A DNA stretch of 64,000 nt from Candidatus Electrothrix aestuarii (GTDB taxonomy: Bacteria > Desulfobacterota > Desulfobulbia > Desulfobulbales > Desulfobulbaceae). Below, piece after piece: positions 27,003-35,939 of this stretch. The position numbers were made by a program, and so were the translations under genes. Under the pieces are notes generated by a model. It did no database searches. It saw nothing but the letters and a program-made list of their open reading frames with translations, and was not told where the DNA came from. The stretch covers positions 1,199,001 through 1,263,000 of the forward strand of contig CP159373.1 of the NCBI GenBank assembly GCA_032595685.2, read 5' to 3'. Position 1 is the first letter of the stretch. Every line of letters begins with the position of its first letter.

Positions 27003-27572
27003 ATGACGGACAGAAAAAAAATGGAGCAGCCCACCCTTTACGTCTTCTTCGGCCTGATCGCCTCAGGAAAATCAACCTTAGCAGAGCTCTTTGCAGCGCA
27101 ACAAGGCTTACCGTATTATAATACGGACAGAGTACGCAAAGAACTGGCCGGTCTTGCGGCAAATGAGCGCCGACCGGACGGCATGGGCCAGGGGATCTAC
27201 ACACCTGAGTTTACTGAAAAGACCTATCAAACCATGCTGGACCGAGCAAACGAGGATCTCCAGCAAGGCAAAACAGGGGTGGTCCTTGATGGGTCCTACA
27301 GCAAGGCAACAGATCGCCATAAGGTCAACGAGCTGGCACAGACCTTACAGGTCAATGCTCTTTTCTTTCTCTGCTCTTGTTCCGAACAGGAAACCCAGCG
27401 CCGCCTTGCCCTGCGTGCCCAGGATCCCAATGCGGTTTCCGATGGACGTTGGGAGATTTTTGTTCAGCAAAGGGCAAAGTTTGAGCAGCCGGATGAGCTG
27501 CCTTTGCAACAGCTTTCACGTATCGACACTGAAGCGGATCCACAAGAATTACTAGGTCTATTAACAAGCTGA
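27003..27572 (+). CDS. P-loop kinase (AAA_33 type), partner of the APH-like protein
   Basis: 189 residues from ATG 27003; an ATG six codons later is the alternative, and the upstream open frame reads through a GC-rich hairpin and is unlikely to be translated. Walker A is FFGLIASGKSTLAELF. YNTDRVRKELAG and VVLDGSYSKATDR follow as in gluconate-kinase-like and zeta-toxin-like kinases. A Cys pair lies in LCSCSEQET. It corresponds to the C-terminal half of the widespread fused APH/ATP-binding proteins. The intergenic hairpin CCCCACCCC/GGGGTGGGG (26962-26981) between the two genes may tune expression. Confidence 0.75.
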   Translation: MTDRKKMEQPTLYVFFGLIASGKSTLAELFAAQQGLPYYNTDRVRKELAGLAANERRPDGMGQGIYTPEFTEKTYQTMLDRANEDLQQGKTGVVLDGSYSKATDRHKVNELAQTLQVNALFFLCSCSEQETQRRLALRAQDPNAVSDGRWEIFVQQRAKFEQPDELPLQQLSRIDTEADPQELLGLLTS

Positions 27573-27671
27573 TCTTAGAGAAGCGGTCCGATCAGTTCTC
27601 AGGGACTTGGATCTGGACACTGGCTATGGAGCTTCGCAGGAAGCTCCTCAACCATCACACACATCGGGACA

Positions 27672-28106
27672 ATGACCAGAATATACCTCCTCCGTTATCC
27701 GAAAGACACCTCAAATCAACCTATTATTTGCCACCTGGTGCAACGCTATGAAGTGGAATTCAATATCCTGAAAGCGGATATCCGCCCCCAGCGGGATGGC
27801 ATCATGGTACTGGAAATGAAGGGACAGAAAGAAAAAGTCGTTGATGCCCTGGATTACCTAAAAAGTTTGGGCGTGAAGGCAGAACGTCTTGCGGGTAAAG
27901 TGCATCGAGATGAAAGCAAATGCTTCCAGTGCGGGGCCTGCACAGGTATCTGTCCGGTCGGTGCCTTATACATCGAAAAACCATCAATGGAAGTCACCTT
28001 TGAGGTGGAAAAATGCACCGCTTGTGGTCTCTGTGTACCAGGTTGCCCGGTCCGGGCTATGAATATTTCTTTTGATCCCGCGACCAAGACCGGAACCCCA
28101 GCATAA
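27672..28106 (+). CDS. NIL-domain ferredoxin with two [4Fe-4S] clusters
   Basis: 144 residues. The N-terminal 75 residues form a NIL domain (IYLLRYPKDTSNQPIICHLV), an ACT-like ligand-binding module also found in methionine transporters. The rest is a bicluster ferredoxin: CFQCGACTGICPVGALY and CTACGLCVPGCPVRAM, two complete C-x2-C-x2-C-x3-CP motifs. Proteins of this type are common in anaerobes, including those linked to homocysteine or sulfur insertion, where a ferredoxin delivers electrons or sulfur. It is monocistronic and convergent with pstC. Confidence 0.92.
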   Translation: MTRIYLLRYPKDTSNQPIICHLVQRYEVEFNILKADIRPQRDGIMVLEMKGQKEKVVDALDYLKSLGVKAERLAGKVHRDESKCFQCGACTGICPVGALYIEKPSMEVTFEVEKCTACGLCVPGCPVRAMNISFDPATKTGTPA

Positions 28107-28126
28107 TTTCAGCATAATACATCCAG

Positions 28127-28166
28127 AAAAAAAAAAGGAAAGAGACAGGGCTCCACCTGCCTCTTT
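28127..28166 (-). terminator. Rho-independent terminator of the phoU-pstC transcript
   Basis: A hairpin with arms AAAGAGACAGG and CCTGCCTCTTT (one mismatch) lies between the convergent ferredoxin and pstC genes. Read on the minus strand it is followed shortly by ten T, the normal form of an intrinsic terminator. It may also slow transcription from the ferredoxin side, but no T run follows there. Confidence 0.75.
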
Positions 28167-28214
28167 CTCCCCTCCTCCTTTCCTGTTGTATTCCTCCCCC
28201 CGTTTTAATGCGTC

Positions 28215-29609
28215 TTACTCATACTCCTCGCGATATTTCCGCACAATATGCAGGGCAATCACGTTCAGAATCAAGGTCACGATAAAGAGTAAAAGACCTA
28301 AGGCAAAGGCCGCCATAGTCTTGGGGCTATCAAATTCCTGATCGCCCACCAGCAGGGTCACGATCTGCACGGTCACGGTGGTCACAGCATCGAGGGGATT
28401 GGCCGTGAGACGAGCTGAAAGTCCGGCAGCCATAACCACGATCATGGTCTCACCTATGGCGCGGGACACAGCAAGCAGGACACCACCCACAATGCCGGGC
28501 AGAGCCGCAGGCAGGACCACTTGCATGATGGTCTCATTCTTGGTAGCACCCAACCCATAAGATCCATCCCGTAGGGACTGGGGCACAGCATTGATAACGT
28601 CATCAGAAAGGGAAGAGACAAAGGGAATAATCATAATCCCCATAACCAAACCAGCTGCCAAAGCGCTTTCCGAGGACACGTTCAGACCGATAAAGGTTCC
28701 TGCATCGCGAAGAAAAGGGGCCACAATAAGAGCTGCAAAAAATCCGTACACAACGGTGGGAATTCCGGCCAGGATCTCCAACAGCGGTTTGACAACATTG
28801 CGAAAGGTATTGCCGGCATACTCTGATAAATAGACCGCAGAAAGGAGACCTATCGGAACAGCAACAAACATGGCAATAGCGGTGATCATGAAGGTACCAG
28901 CCATAACCGGGATGGCACCAAAACTGCCGGAGCTTCCCGCCTGATCGGCCCGCATAGCCATCTGAGGGCTCCACTTCAGGCCGAAGAGAAAGTCAGGGAC
29001 AGAAATATACTGAAAGAATCGGATGGACTCAAAAAGGACGGAAAGAACAATGCCCACCGTGCAGAAGACCGCTAAGGTCGAACAGCCGATAAGTGTATAG
29101 CGAATAATGGTTTCCACATGATTACGGGCCCGTAAGGATGGCCGAATACGGCGATAGACCAAGGAAAAAGCTATGATAGAGGCAGCCAGAATAACCACAG
29201 CCAAGGCTACAGAACCGATGGCCTCCATGCGATGGTAAAAATCAACCGCAGTCTGCATGGCCGGATCAACATCTCCGGCTGCTATATGACCGGCAACAAG
29301 GTTATGCAGGTCATTGAGGAGCAGATTCAGCTTATCGTCCGGCAGGTTCTGCATCTGCTCCGGGAGAGTATGCAGGGCAAATCGGGTCAGGAGCCAGTCA
29401 GAACTTGTCATCCAGAACAGATATAAGAGCACCCCGGGAATACCACACCAAAATGCGGTTAATAACCCATAATAGGTTGGCCGGGAATGCAATCGGGTTC
29501 CCTTCCCTTCCCGTGCCTTAGAGCTCAGAGCAAAGGCTTTTTCTCGCCCCTGCCAGTACGCCAGAGAGCTCAGCATTAGTAATACTGCTGGTAAATAAAT
29601 GAGTAACAT
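28215..29609 (-). CDS. pstC: Phosphate ABC transporter permease PstC
   Basis: 464 residues, longer than the usual 300-320 because of an N-terminal extension with about three extra membrane segments and a polar periplasmic part (residues 1-160). The permease domain shows VAVPIGLLSAVYLSEYAG, LEILAGIPTVVYGFFAAL, and the EAA loop GLGATKNETIMQVVLPAALPG, followed by SRAIGETMIV. It forms part of the high-affinity phosphate importer in the inner membrane. It is cotranscribed after phoU, with 50 bases between. No pstA, pstB or pstS is in the window. Confidence 0.88.
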   Translation of the reverse strand: MLLIYLPAVLLMLSSLAYWQGREKAFALSSKAREGKGTRLHSRPTYYGLLTAFWCGIPGVLLYLFWMTSSDWLLTRFALHTLPEQMQNLPDDKLNLLLNDLHNLVAGHIAAGDVDPAMQTAVDFYHRMEAIGSVALAVVILAASIIAFSLVYRRIRPSLRARNHVETIIRYTLIGCSTLAVFCTVGIVLSVLFESIRFFQYISVPDFLFGLKWSPQMAMRADQAGSSGSFGAIPVMAGTFMITAIAMFVAVPIGLLSAVYLSEYAGNTFRNVVKPLLEILAGIPTVVYGFFAALIVAPFLRDAGTFIGLNVSSESALAAGLVMGIMIIPFVSSLSDDVINAVPQSLRDGSYGLGATKNETIMQVVLPAALPGIVGGVLLAVSRAIGETMIVVMAAGLSARLTANPLDAVTTVTVQIVTLLVGDQEFDSPKTMAAFALGLLLFIVTLILNVIALHIVRKYREEYE

Positions 29610-29659
29610 ATCGTCCTGCGTCCGTATCGTGCGTTGTGTTCAGCTGAAGAAAAAAAGTC

Positions 29660-30328
29660 CTATTCGTTCCTGACGATATCCCCTTCAACAAGATAAATGA
29701 CCTCTTCTGCAATGTTGCAGGCCCGGTCGCCGATACGTTCCAGATGGCGTGAAAGTAGGTACATGTTCAGAAGAGCAGCAGCATGGCCGGTATCAGAATC
29801 AAGTTCCTTAACCACGGCCTTATAGGCCTTATTTCGCAGGGCATCCACTTCTTCATCGTCATGAAATATCCTGCGGGCGAAATCTGCGTTTTCGGTCACT
29901 AAGGCATCCAGGCTCATCTTGATCATACCCAGGACCTTAACCGCCATCGGCATGTAATCGACGGCAAAGGAGGTTCCGCCTTTTTTATTGATGATCTGAA
30001 CCCGCCGGGCAATACCGACTGCCATATCGCCGACCCGCTCCAGCTCATTATTAATTTTAATAATGGCGACAATCAGGCGCAGATCACTGGCCACAGGCTG
30101 ATGCAGAGCCAGCACCTTGAGGCACTCCTCCTCTATCTGCACCTCCATATGATCAATCTCGTTATCAGTGCGGATAATTTCTTCCGCCAAGTCATCGTCA
30201 CTGGTTTCAAGGACAATACAGGCCTTGCGCAGGCGATCTTCCACCAATGCTCCCAGATCGATAAACATCTTCTTGAGCAAATCAATTTCCCGATGCAGCG
30301 TTCGGTTGATCATTTTTTTATCAGGCAC
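29660..30328 (-). CDS. phoU: Phosphate transport regulator PhoU
   Basis: 222 residues from GTG 30328, chosen because GGAG lies about six bases upstream and the protein then begins as PhoU should (NRTLHREIDLLKKMFIDLGA). The longer open frame to 30409 lacks homology and a ribosome site. Two three-helix repeats carry the metal-binding E/D-x3-D motifs IKINNELERVGDMAVGIAR and LSRHLERIGDRACNIAEEV. PhoU represses PhoR signalling when phosphate import is active. phoB-phoR lie 2 kb away on the other strand, and pstC follows directly. Confidence 0.93.
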   Translation of the reverse strand: MPDKKMINRTLHREIDLLKKMFIDLGALVEDRLRKACIVLETSDDDLAEEIIRTDNEIDHMEVQIEEECLKVLALHQPVASDLRLIVAIIKINNELERVGDMAVGIARRVQIINKKGGTSFAVDYMPMAVKVLGMIKMSLDALVTENADFARRIFHDDEEVDALRNKAYKAVVKELDSDTGHAAALLNMYLLSRHLERIGDRACNIAEEVIYLVEGDIVRNE

Positions 30329-30428
30329 ATTTTTCTCCAAAATCCTGCTGTAAAGGCAAGTTGTCCATGAATCCTTTGTTTTCCTTTTCATTTCCTCACA
30401 CAAATTCAAATGATAATACCGAGGGCCA

Positions 30429-30460
30429 ATTATAGCTTAGTTAGCGTATTGTTAAATTTT
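30429..30460 (-). promoter_or_regulatory. Candidate promoter of phoU-pstC
   Basis: On the minus strand a perfect TATAAT (30434-30429) lies about 100 bases before the phoU start. The region 16-18 bases further upstream (TTTAAC/ATTTAA) is a poor -35 box. A weak -35 is typical of activator-dependent promoters such as PhoB targets, but I do not see a clear pair of pho-box direct repeats. Confidence 0.4.
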
Positions 30461-30648
30461 CATTAGCTATTTTTTCGCAATAATTTCTTTTTGATAAAAC
30501 ATCATTAATCGTATTTTAACGATTCAATAACCCGAGAATAACAGCCAGAATTTAATGTATAACGCACTTAACGATCACCATGATTTTTCGCAACAGGTTA
30601 GCAACCTCAACACAGGTAAATACAGTGCAGGAGAATAGTGAAAAGAAA

Positions 30649-30810
30649 ATGGAAATCGCCCTGGAAAAGGCCGCAAAGATGATTTGCGACCTCAAGTCCG
30701 GCCTCTGTCCCATGCGTGAAAAACGCTTTTCGGGCTGCCCCTGGGCATGTACGGAAAACACGCGCCCCTGGCAGTGCTGGGTCGCCTATCTCAGAGACTC
30801 CACCACATAA
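30649..30810 (+). CDS. Possible small cysteine-rich protein
   Basis: 53 residues if started at ATG 30649; a GTG at 30625 is possible. Five Cys are spaced as C-x6-C-x9-C-x3-C-x8-C (MICDLKSGLC, SGCPWACTEN, PWQCW), with tryptophans near the last two, which suggests a small metal-binding or disulfide-bonded protein. The ribosome site is weak and its 3' end overlaps the minus-strand small membrane gene, so translation is uncertain. I recognise no family. Confidence 0.35.
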   Translation: MEIALEKAAKMICDLKSGLCPMREKRFSGCPWACTENTRPWQCWVAYLRDSTT

Positions 30811-31009
30811 ACCTTATTTTTCCGCGTCCCCTCGCGGGAAGCACAATCTCGTCTTCAGCCTCTGCGCTGTCCCCTTGGACCATATTCCAGGCATCAATAA
30901 CCAACCGTACGTTGGCCGGAACCTCTATAGACTTGAGAGAGACGAAAAAAAAGACCGTCACGCCGCTCAGCAGAGCAAGACTGAGCACGACAAAGACATA
31001 AATCATCAC
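30791..31009 (-). CDS. Small single-pass membrane protein of unknown function
   Basis: 72 residues. AAAGGAG lies eight bases before the ATG, a strong ribosome site. A single N-terminal membrane helix (YVFVVLSLALLSGVTVFFF) is followed by a short soluble domain with an acidic middle (DSAEAEDE) and a basic end (ARGRGK). It lies upstream of, and on the same strand as, phoU, about 360 bases away. Function unknown; it could be a small regulator or accessory of the phosphate system, but nothing in the sequence shows that. Confidence 0.55.
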   Translation of the reverse strand: MMIYVFVVLSLALLSGVTVFFFVSLKSIEVPANVRLVIDAWNMVQGDSAEAEDEIVLPARGRGKIRFMWWSL

Positions 31010-31356
31010 ACCACTCCTTTATTCAAAAAGACCAAGCATGGCCGAAAATATAAAAGTGCTGTGTTATGGTCATATTCAAAAAAGATTAGTTTTCGATCTC
31101 CCTTCCCAGTTAGTCCCGTTTCCTATAAAGACGATCATAATCTCCCGCTACCGGTGACACTCTGCTTTCTCCTTGACAGGGATCGACTCTGCTTCAAGAG
31201 CGGGGTGATTCAGAATCCTCAGCTGACTGCATTTCACGCCCGTTGAATTTGCTGAAGAATTATAATATACTCAACGAAACTTCAACTGAGAAGAGTCTGC
31301 CATCATAACGATTTTATTGAACAACACATCAACTAAAATCTACCCCCGCTTTTATC
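31010..31356. other. Gene-free 347-bp intergenic region
   Basis: Divergent upstream region of the small membrane protein (minus) and the Rpn nuclease (plus). I see no RNA gene, repeat or clear promoter; several short open frames here look accidental. Confidence 0.35.
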
Positions 31357-32214
31357 ATGGATCGCTACATAAATTTATTTACCGATTACGGCTTCAAAAA
31401 GGTATTCGGTGAAGAACCAAACAAAGATCTCCTCATTGCCTTTCTCAACGAGCTCCTTGGAGAAAGAGACAGGGTCCAGGACCTGACCTATCTGAACAGC
31501 GAACGCATGGGAAAAACAGCCCGGGAACGAAGCGCTGTCTTTGACCTCTACTGCACCAACGAGCAAGGGGAAAAATTCATCGTTGAAATCCAAAGGGTAA
31601 AACAAAAGTTTTTCAAAGATCGAAGTGTCTATTATTCTTCCTTCGCTATACAGGAACAGGCCGCCAAGGGTAAGGACTGGAAATACGAGCTTAAGAGCGT
31701 CTACACTATTGGTATTTTAGATTTCTGTTTTGAAGATTCCAATGAAGAAAAATTTCATCATCAGGTAAAATTGATGGAAGAGGAGACCAAAGAGGTCTTC
31801 TATGACAAGCTGACATTCATCTACTTGGAAGTCCCTAAGTTCAAAAAAGATATTCATGAGCTCACCTCAGATTATGAACGCTGGCTCTATGCCTTTAAAA
31901 ACCTCCACCGGTTGAAAAACCACCCAGAAGAACTGAAGGCAGGCATTTTCAAACGCCTGATTGAAATCGCCGAAATCGCTCGCTATAACGAAGCAGAGCA
32001 ACGGGATTACCAGGAAAGTCTAAAAGATTACTGGGACCTGAAAAGTGCAATAGATACCTATTACGAGGAAGGGAAAGCCGAAGGGCTACAGGAAAAAACA
32101 CGGGAAATAGTCATCAACGGTCTGCAACAGGGCGTTGCCATCACAATGCTCGCCGCTTTAACAGGATTATCAGAGGAGGAGATCGTGAAAATACAGGAGG
32201 AAGGTAAGAAGTAA
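31357..32214 (+). CDS. Rpn family recombination-promoting nuclease / PD-(D/E)XK transposase-like protein
   Basis: 285 residues. The start LFTDYGFKKVFGEEPNKDLL and FLNELLG are the signature of the PDDEXK_2 (Rpn/YhgA-like) family. The catalytic core is seen in RSAVFDLYCTNEQGEKFIVE then IQR, giving the D...E-x-Q pattern. ELKSVYTIGILDF follows. The C-terminal EGKAEGLQEKTREIVINGL is the typical helical tail. RpnA-type proteins nick or cut DNA and promote RecA-independent recombination; some act in phage defence. These genes are often mobile and present in many copies. It stands alone between the phosphate genes. Confidence 0.88.
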   Translation: MDRYINLFTDYGFKKVFGEEPNKDLLIAFLNELLGERDRVQDLTYLNSERMGKTARERSAVFDLYCTNEQGEKFIVEIQRVKQKFFKDRSVYYSSFAIQEQAAKGKDWKYELKSVYTIGILDFCFEDSNEEKFHHQVKLMEEETKEVFYDKLTFIYLEVPKFKKDIHELTSDYERWLYAFKNLHRLKNHPEELKAGIFKRLIEIAEIARYNEAEQRDYQESLKDYWDLKSAIDTYYEEGKAEGLQEKTREIVINGLQQGVAITMLAALTGLSEEEIVKIQEEGKK

Positions 32215-32412
32215 AACCCTGAACCGGGTAACACCTTGTGCCCTCTGACAATGATCCCTTTTCGCCCTTCGGAGCAGCTGCCTCCCCTTCCCCTCTTTTA
32301 CGACTCCATCACGTTCCTGTTAGGATCGTGTTAGCCGCCTGTTTCTGTTTGCAAGAATCGCAGGAACTGCGTACTTATATTCCCATGAACCGACAAACAA
32401 GAGAGGGTATCT

Positions 32413-33108
32413 GTGAGTAAGGCAAACATCTTAGTAGTAGAGGATGACATGGATATCCAGCAGCTGGTCAGTTATCACCTGATCAGGGCTGGCTATAATG
32501 TCAGTTGTGCAGACAGTGGCGAGCAGGGGCTTCAGATCCTGGAAAAGGAGAAATTTTCCGCCGTGATCCTGGACCTGATGCTGCCCGGAAAAAACGGCTT
32601 GGAAGTCTGCTCAACCATCAGAGAGAACAAACAAAACCAGCATATTCCCGTTATTATGCTAACGGCTCTGGGAGAAGAAGACGATATCGTGGCTGGTCTG
32701 GATGGCGGTGCTGATGATTACGTCACTAAACCCTTCAGTCCCAAGGTCCTTATGGCCAGGGTCGAAGCGGTCTTGCGAAGAGACACGAAGAATAGGAAAG
32801 CTGATGCTGAAGACGAAGAGGTTGTCGCGATCCATGATCTTCGCATCACACCGCAGCGGCATGAGGTCCTTGTTGCCGATAAACCTGTCCAACTGACCAC
32901 GACCGAATTCACTATCCTGCTCCTGCTTGCCCGCAGACCAGGTTGGGTCTTCAGCAGACAACAGATTATTGATCAGGTCCGGGGCTATGATTATTCCGTC
33001 ACCCCCAGAGCAGTTGATGTCCAGATTTTCGGTCTGCGCAAGAAGCTGGGAAAAACCGGAAAAAATATTGAAACCGTCCGAGGCATCGGGTATCGGCTGA
33101 AGGAGTAG
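32413..33108 (+). CDS. phoB: Phosphate regulon response regulator PhoB
   Basis: 231 residues from a GTG start preceded by AGAGAGGG. An OmpR-family regulator: receiver with D54 in VILDLMLPGKNG, T in IPVIMLTAL and K in YVTKPFSP, then a winged-helix DNA-binding domain (LTTTEFTILLLLARRPGWVF, RAVDVQIFGLRKKLGKTG, TVRGIGYRL). The one-base gap to the kinase gene and the nearby phoU and pstC identify it as PhoB rather than another OmpR homologue. It activates the Pho regulon under phosphate limitation. Confidence 0.9.
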   Translation: MSKANILVVEDDMDIQQLVSYHLIRAGYNVSCADSGEQGLQILEKEKFSAVILDLMLPGKNGLEVCSTIRENKQNQHIPVIMLTALGEEDDIVAGLDGGADDYVTKPFSPKVLMARVEAVLRRDTKNRKADAEDEEVVAIHDLRITPQRHEVLVADKPVQLTTTEFTILLLLARRPGWVFSRQQIIDQVRGYDYSVTPRAVDVQIFGLRKKLGKTGKNIETVRGIGYRLKE

Positions 33109-33109
33109 C

Positions 33110-34915
33110 ATGACACGGCGACGCCCCCTTTTTTGGCAGATCTTTCCGGTCAGCCTGCTGATCATTCTCAGTACAGTCCTGGCGGTCAGCTGGTTTGCAA
33201 CCACGACCTTTAAACAATTCTATTATGATCAGATGGCCGAGGACATTGAAGCCCGGGCCTTATTGCTGGAGCAAAAAGTCCTGGACCTGATCATGGAGTC
33301 AACTGATGCGCTTCAGGATTTCTGTCGTCAGGCCGGACGACGTGCCCATACCCGCATCACCGTGGTTGCCCCGGATGGGGTGGTGCTGGCGGATTCTAAC
33401 GAAGATCCCCAGCTCATGGAACGGCACGGAATGAGGCCTGAGATCACCTGGGCCTATAGCGGACGCACCGGTTCCTCCCTGCGCTTTTCCAAAACTCTGC
33501 ACCAGGACATGCTCTATGTAGCCATTCCTCTTCGGCTCAACTCAGCCAGTAAACCGGGTGCATTGCGGCTCTCTGTTCCGGCCACAGCCCTGAATACGGT
33601 GCTGGCAACCATCCGCACCCGTATCATTCTCGCTTCCCTCCTGATTATCCTGCTGGCCACCATCTTTTCCCGCCAACTGGCCCTGCGTATCAGCCGTCCT
33701 CTGGAAGAAATAAAGCACGGAGCAGAACAGCTCTCTTCCGGCGCCAAGACCCGGCTCGTTAATATTCATGAACATGGCCTCTCACTGGAAATGAGCGGCC
33801 TTATAACCTCTCTGAACAGAATGGCGGAGCAGCTTATGGAAAGGGTTCTCCTGACCCGTCGCCAGCATAACGAGCTGGAGGCTGTGTTTTCCTCCATGAC
33901 CGAGGCCGTGCTTGCGGTGGATGCTGAAGAGTGCGTGATCCGAATGAACCGTGCTGCTGGCAGTCTTTTTCGCATTGATCCCAAAATCAGCAAAGACAAA
34001 TCTGTGCAGGGCGTGCTACGCAATCCGGAACTGATGGAGATGATCCGTGGCACCCTAAGCAGCAACAACTCCACAGACTCTGAGATAGAACTCTTTGACG
34101 GCCAAAAGCGAACAATTCTCGAAGTTCGAGTCGTTCCTTTGCAGGATAGCGCTCAACAACCCATCGGTGCCCTGATGGTGATGAATGACGTCACCCGAAT
34201 CAATCGCCTGGAAAATGTCCGCCGGGATTTTGTCGCCAATGTCTCCCATGAGCTGAAAACCCCGATAACCGTGATCAAGGGCTATGTGGAGACCCTGCTG
34301 GATGGTGGGCTGGATGCCCATGCAGACGGCAATAAGTTTCTTCAGATCGTCCTGCGGCAGGCCGGACGCCTGGATGCCATTATTGATGATCTGCTGAGTC
34401 TTTCCCGCATTGAGAATAAGACCAAGAACAAAGAGACTGCTCTGGATCTGACCCTGGATGCACTGACTCCGACCCTGCAAGCGGCCTTACAGACCTGCGA
34501 ACTCAAGGCTGAGGAAAAACAGGTCGGCCTGGAGCTCCATTGCCCTGCGGATCTCAAGGCTATCCACAACCCGGCCCTGCTGGAAGAAGCGGTGATCAAC
34601 CTCCTCAGCAATGCGATTACCTATAGCCCGGCAGGCTCTTCAGTGGTTGTTCGGGCTACATCGTATCAGGAGAGTGCCAAGAAGAAATGGGTGAAGATCG
34701 CTGTTGAGGATAAGGGATGCGGCATTCAGCGGGAACATCTGGACCGAATCTTTGAGCGCTTTTATCGCTGCGATAAAGCACGGAGCCGGGAAAATGGAGG
34801 AACGGGCTTGGGACTGTCTATCGTCAAGCATATCGCCCAAACCCACGGCGGTAGCGTTGAGGTGGAAAGTCAGTTCGGCAAAGGCTCGACCTTTACTCTG
34901 AAGCTGCCGGGTTGA
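33110..34915 (+). CDS. phoR: Phosphate regulon sensor kinase PhoR
   Basis: 601 residues. Two membrane helices (about 8-28 and 172-192) enclose a periplasmic sensor segment. A HAMP region (about 190-245), a PAS domain (about 255-365), a HisKA domain with H380 in FVANVSHELKTPITVI, and a HATPase domain (NLLSNAITYSPAGS, DKGCGIQREHLDRIFERFYR, GGTGLGLSIV) follow. The periplasmic domain makes it longer than the enterobacterial PhoR (about 430 residues), as is common in other phyla. It follows phoB after one base and is translationally coupled. Confidence 0.9.
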   Translation: MTRRRPLFWQIFPVSLLIILSTVLAVSWFATTTFKQFYYDQMAEDIEARALLLEQKVLDLIMESTDALQDFCRQAGRRAHTRITVVAPDGVVLADSNEDPQLMERHGMRPEITWAYSGRTGSSLRFSKTLHQDMLYVAIPLRLNSASKPGALRLSVPATALNTVLATIRTRIILASLLIILLATIFSRQLALRISRPLEEIKHGAEQLSSGAKTRLVNIHEHGLSLEMSGLITSLNRMAEQLMERVLLTRRQHNELEAVFSSMTEAVLAVDAEECVIRMNRAAGSLFRIDPKISKDKSVQGVLRNPELMEMIRGTLSSNNSTDSEIELFDGQKRTILEVRVVPLQDSAQQPIGALMVMNDVTRINRLENVRRDFVANVSHELKTPITVIKGYVETLLDGGLDAHADGNKFLQIVLRQAGRLDAIIDDLLSLSRIENKTKNKETALDLTLDALTPTLQAALQTCELKAEEKQVGLELHCPADLKAIHNPALLEEAVINLLSNAITYSPAGSSVVVRATSYQESAKKKWVKIAVEDKGCGIQREHLDRIFERFYRCDKARSRENGGTGLGLSIVKHIAQTHGGSVEVESQFGKGSTFTLKLPG

Positions 34916-34950
34916 GTTGAATTACCCTCATTTCCTGTCCAGTAGATGAG

Positions 34951-35019
34951 ACCGAGGGACTTACCTATATGGTACCGGCGGACTTACCTGTATGGTACCG
35001 AGGGAGATAAGGGGATGGA
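34951..35019. repeat. Short 23-bp-period repeat array (two good units and a weak third)
   Basis: Units 34951-34973 and 34974-34996 read ACCG-x4-ACTTACCT-x-TATGGT and differ at about three positions; the third, 34997-35019, keeps only the first ACCGAGGGA. The period and the placement of ACCG...ACTT match the longer array at 60774-61003. It lies after phoR, between convergent genes. No spacer-like variation or coding frame is present. Confidence 0.7.
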
Positions 35020-35135
35020 AGATGAAGTCAAACGAGCGCATAAGATACAGCTGAACTTATAATTTCAAAAATAACGGACTGTTCAAAGAAATTGTACTTT
35101 TATACCCGCCCCCGGCACCAGCAAGGTTAGCTGGC

Positions 35136-35939
35136 CTAGTCACCAGTACATCTCCAAGTTATCTTCCGTGCATTGTCACCTTCACCCAGTGTGATCTCAA
35201 CGTCAATAGGGTTCTCAGATGTCGCATCGAACACGTTCTTGTGCGGAAGTTTGATACCCTTTGGTTGAAATGCAACAAAAAACTCCGCACGCGAATAGAA
35301 CGTCATGACCATGGGTGTCATGCCGAACTGATCAACCGGCCCAATCTGATACGTGAAAATACGAGGATTGGTGCCATGCGTCACCCAGTCAGTACGATTC
35401 TGATCAATCATCCGCTGTGCGAGCAACTGAACGATACTCATTATCTTGCCGGGAGGAAACTTCACGAATGACGGAATGACTGTAACCTTACCCTTAAATC
35501 GCGAGCCGTTCGCGTAAAAATAGAGGCCACGTGCGACCGCCTGCAGCGAGCGACAGAGACGTTCCATGTCAGGGCTACCGACCAATACAGGGAAGGTCGT
35601 TCCGCTCGGTGCAACGAGGTTAAGGGGACGCGCATCGCGAATCGTATCCTTGATCAGATGGGGATTTCGTGCGAGAGATCGAGCCAACTTCGTGTTTGTA
35701 TGGAGGAAGCCTGTACCGTTGTTACCGACCACAGGTGCAAGACAAAACATCAAAAATTCGTCATCGTGCGACTTTGCTGAGTTGTGTTTTTCACACGACG
35801 GGACGGTGATAAGATTCTTGCGGTAGTCTTCGTCAGCTAGGTCTTTCTGTTCTGGAAAGATGCACTTAGGCGGGACGTGCTCCGATGACGTTGCGGGCTT
35901 GCCGCAGAAGTAACATCTCTCGCTTTGTTTTGTGCGCAC
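35136..35939 (-). CDS. HNH-like zinc-binding protein, possible nuclease
   Basis: 267 residues. The N terminus has RCYFCGKPATSSEHVPPKC (C9, C12, H21) followed at about 48-53 by SCEKHNSAKS (C49, H52). This order of Cys pair, E-H, and C-x2-H-N is that of HNH endonuclease domains. The rest (60-267) is a hydrophilic domain that I do not recognise. It could be a nuclease of a defence or mobile element, since a toxin-antitoxin pair lies next to it and the base composition and neighbours differ from the housekeeping genes. Activity is inferred only from the motif. Confidence 0.55.
   Translation of the reverse strand: MRTKQSERCYFCGKPATSSEHVPPKCIFPEQKDLADEDYRKNLITVPSCEKHNSAKSHDDEFLMFCLAPVVGNNGTGFLHTNTKLARSLARNPHLIKDTIRDARPLNLVAPSGTTFPVLVGSPDMERLCRSLQAVARGLYFYANGSRFKGKVTVIPSFVKFPPGKIMSIVQLLAQRMIDQNRTDWVTHGTNPRIFTYQIGPVDQFGMTPMVMTFYSRAEFFVAFQPKGIKLPHKNVFDATSENPIDVEITLGEGDNARKITWRCTGD

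Noticed and set aside
30716-31246. A 176-codon plus-strand open frame
   Set aside because: It overlaps the minus-strand small membrane gene, which has a strong ribosome site, and its product has no recognisable features.
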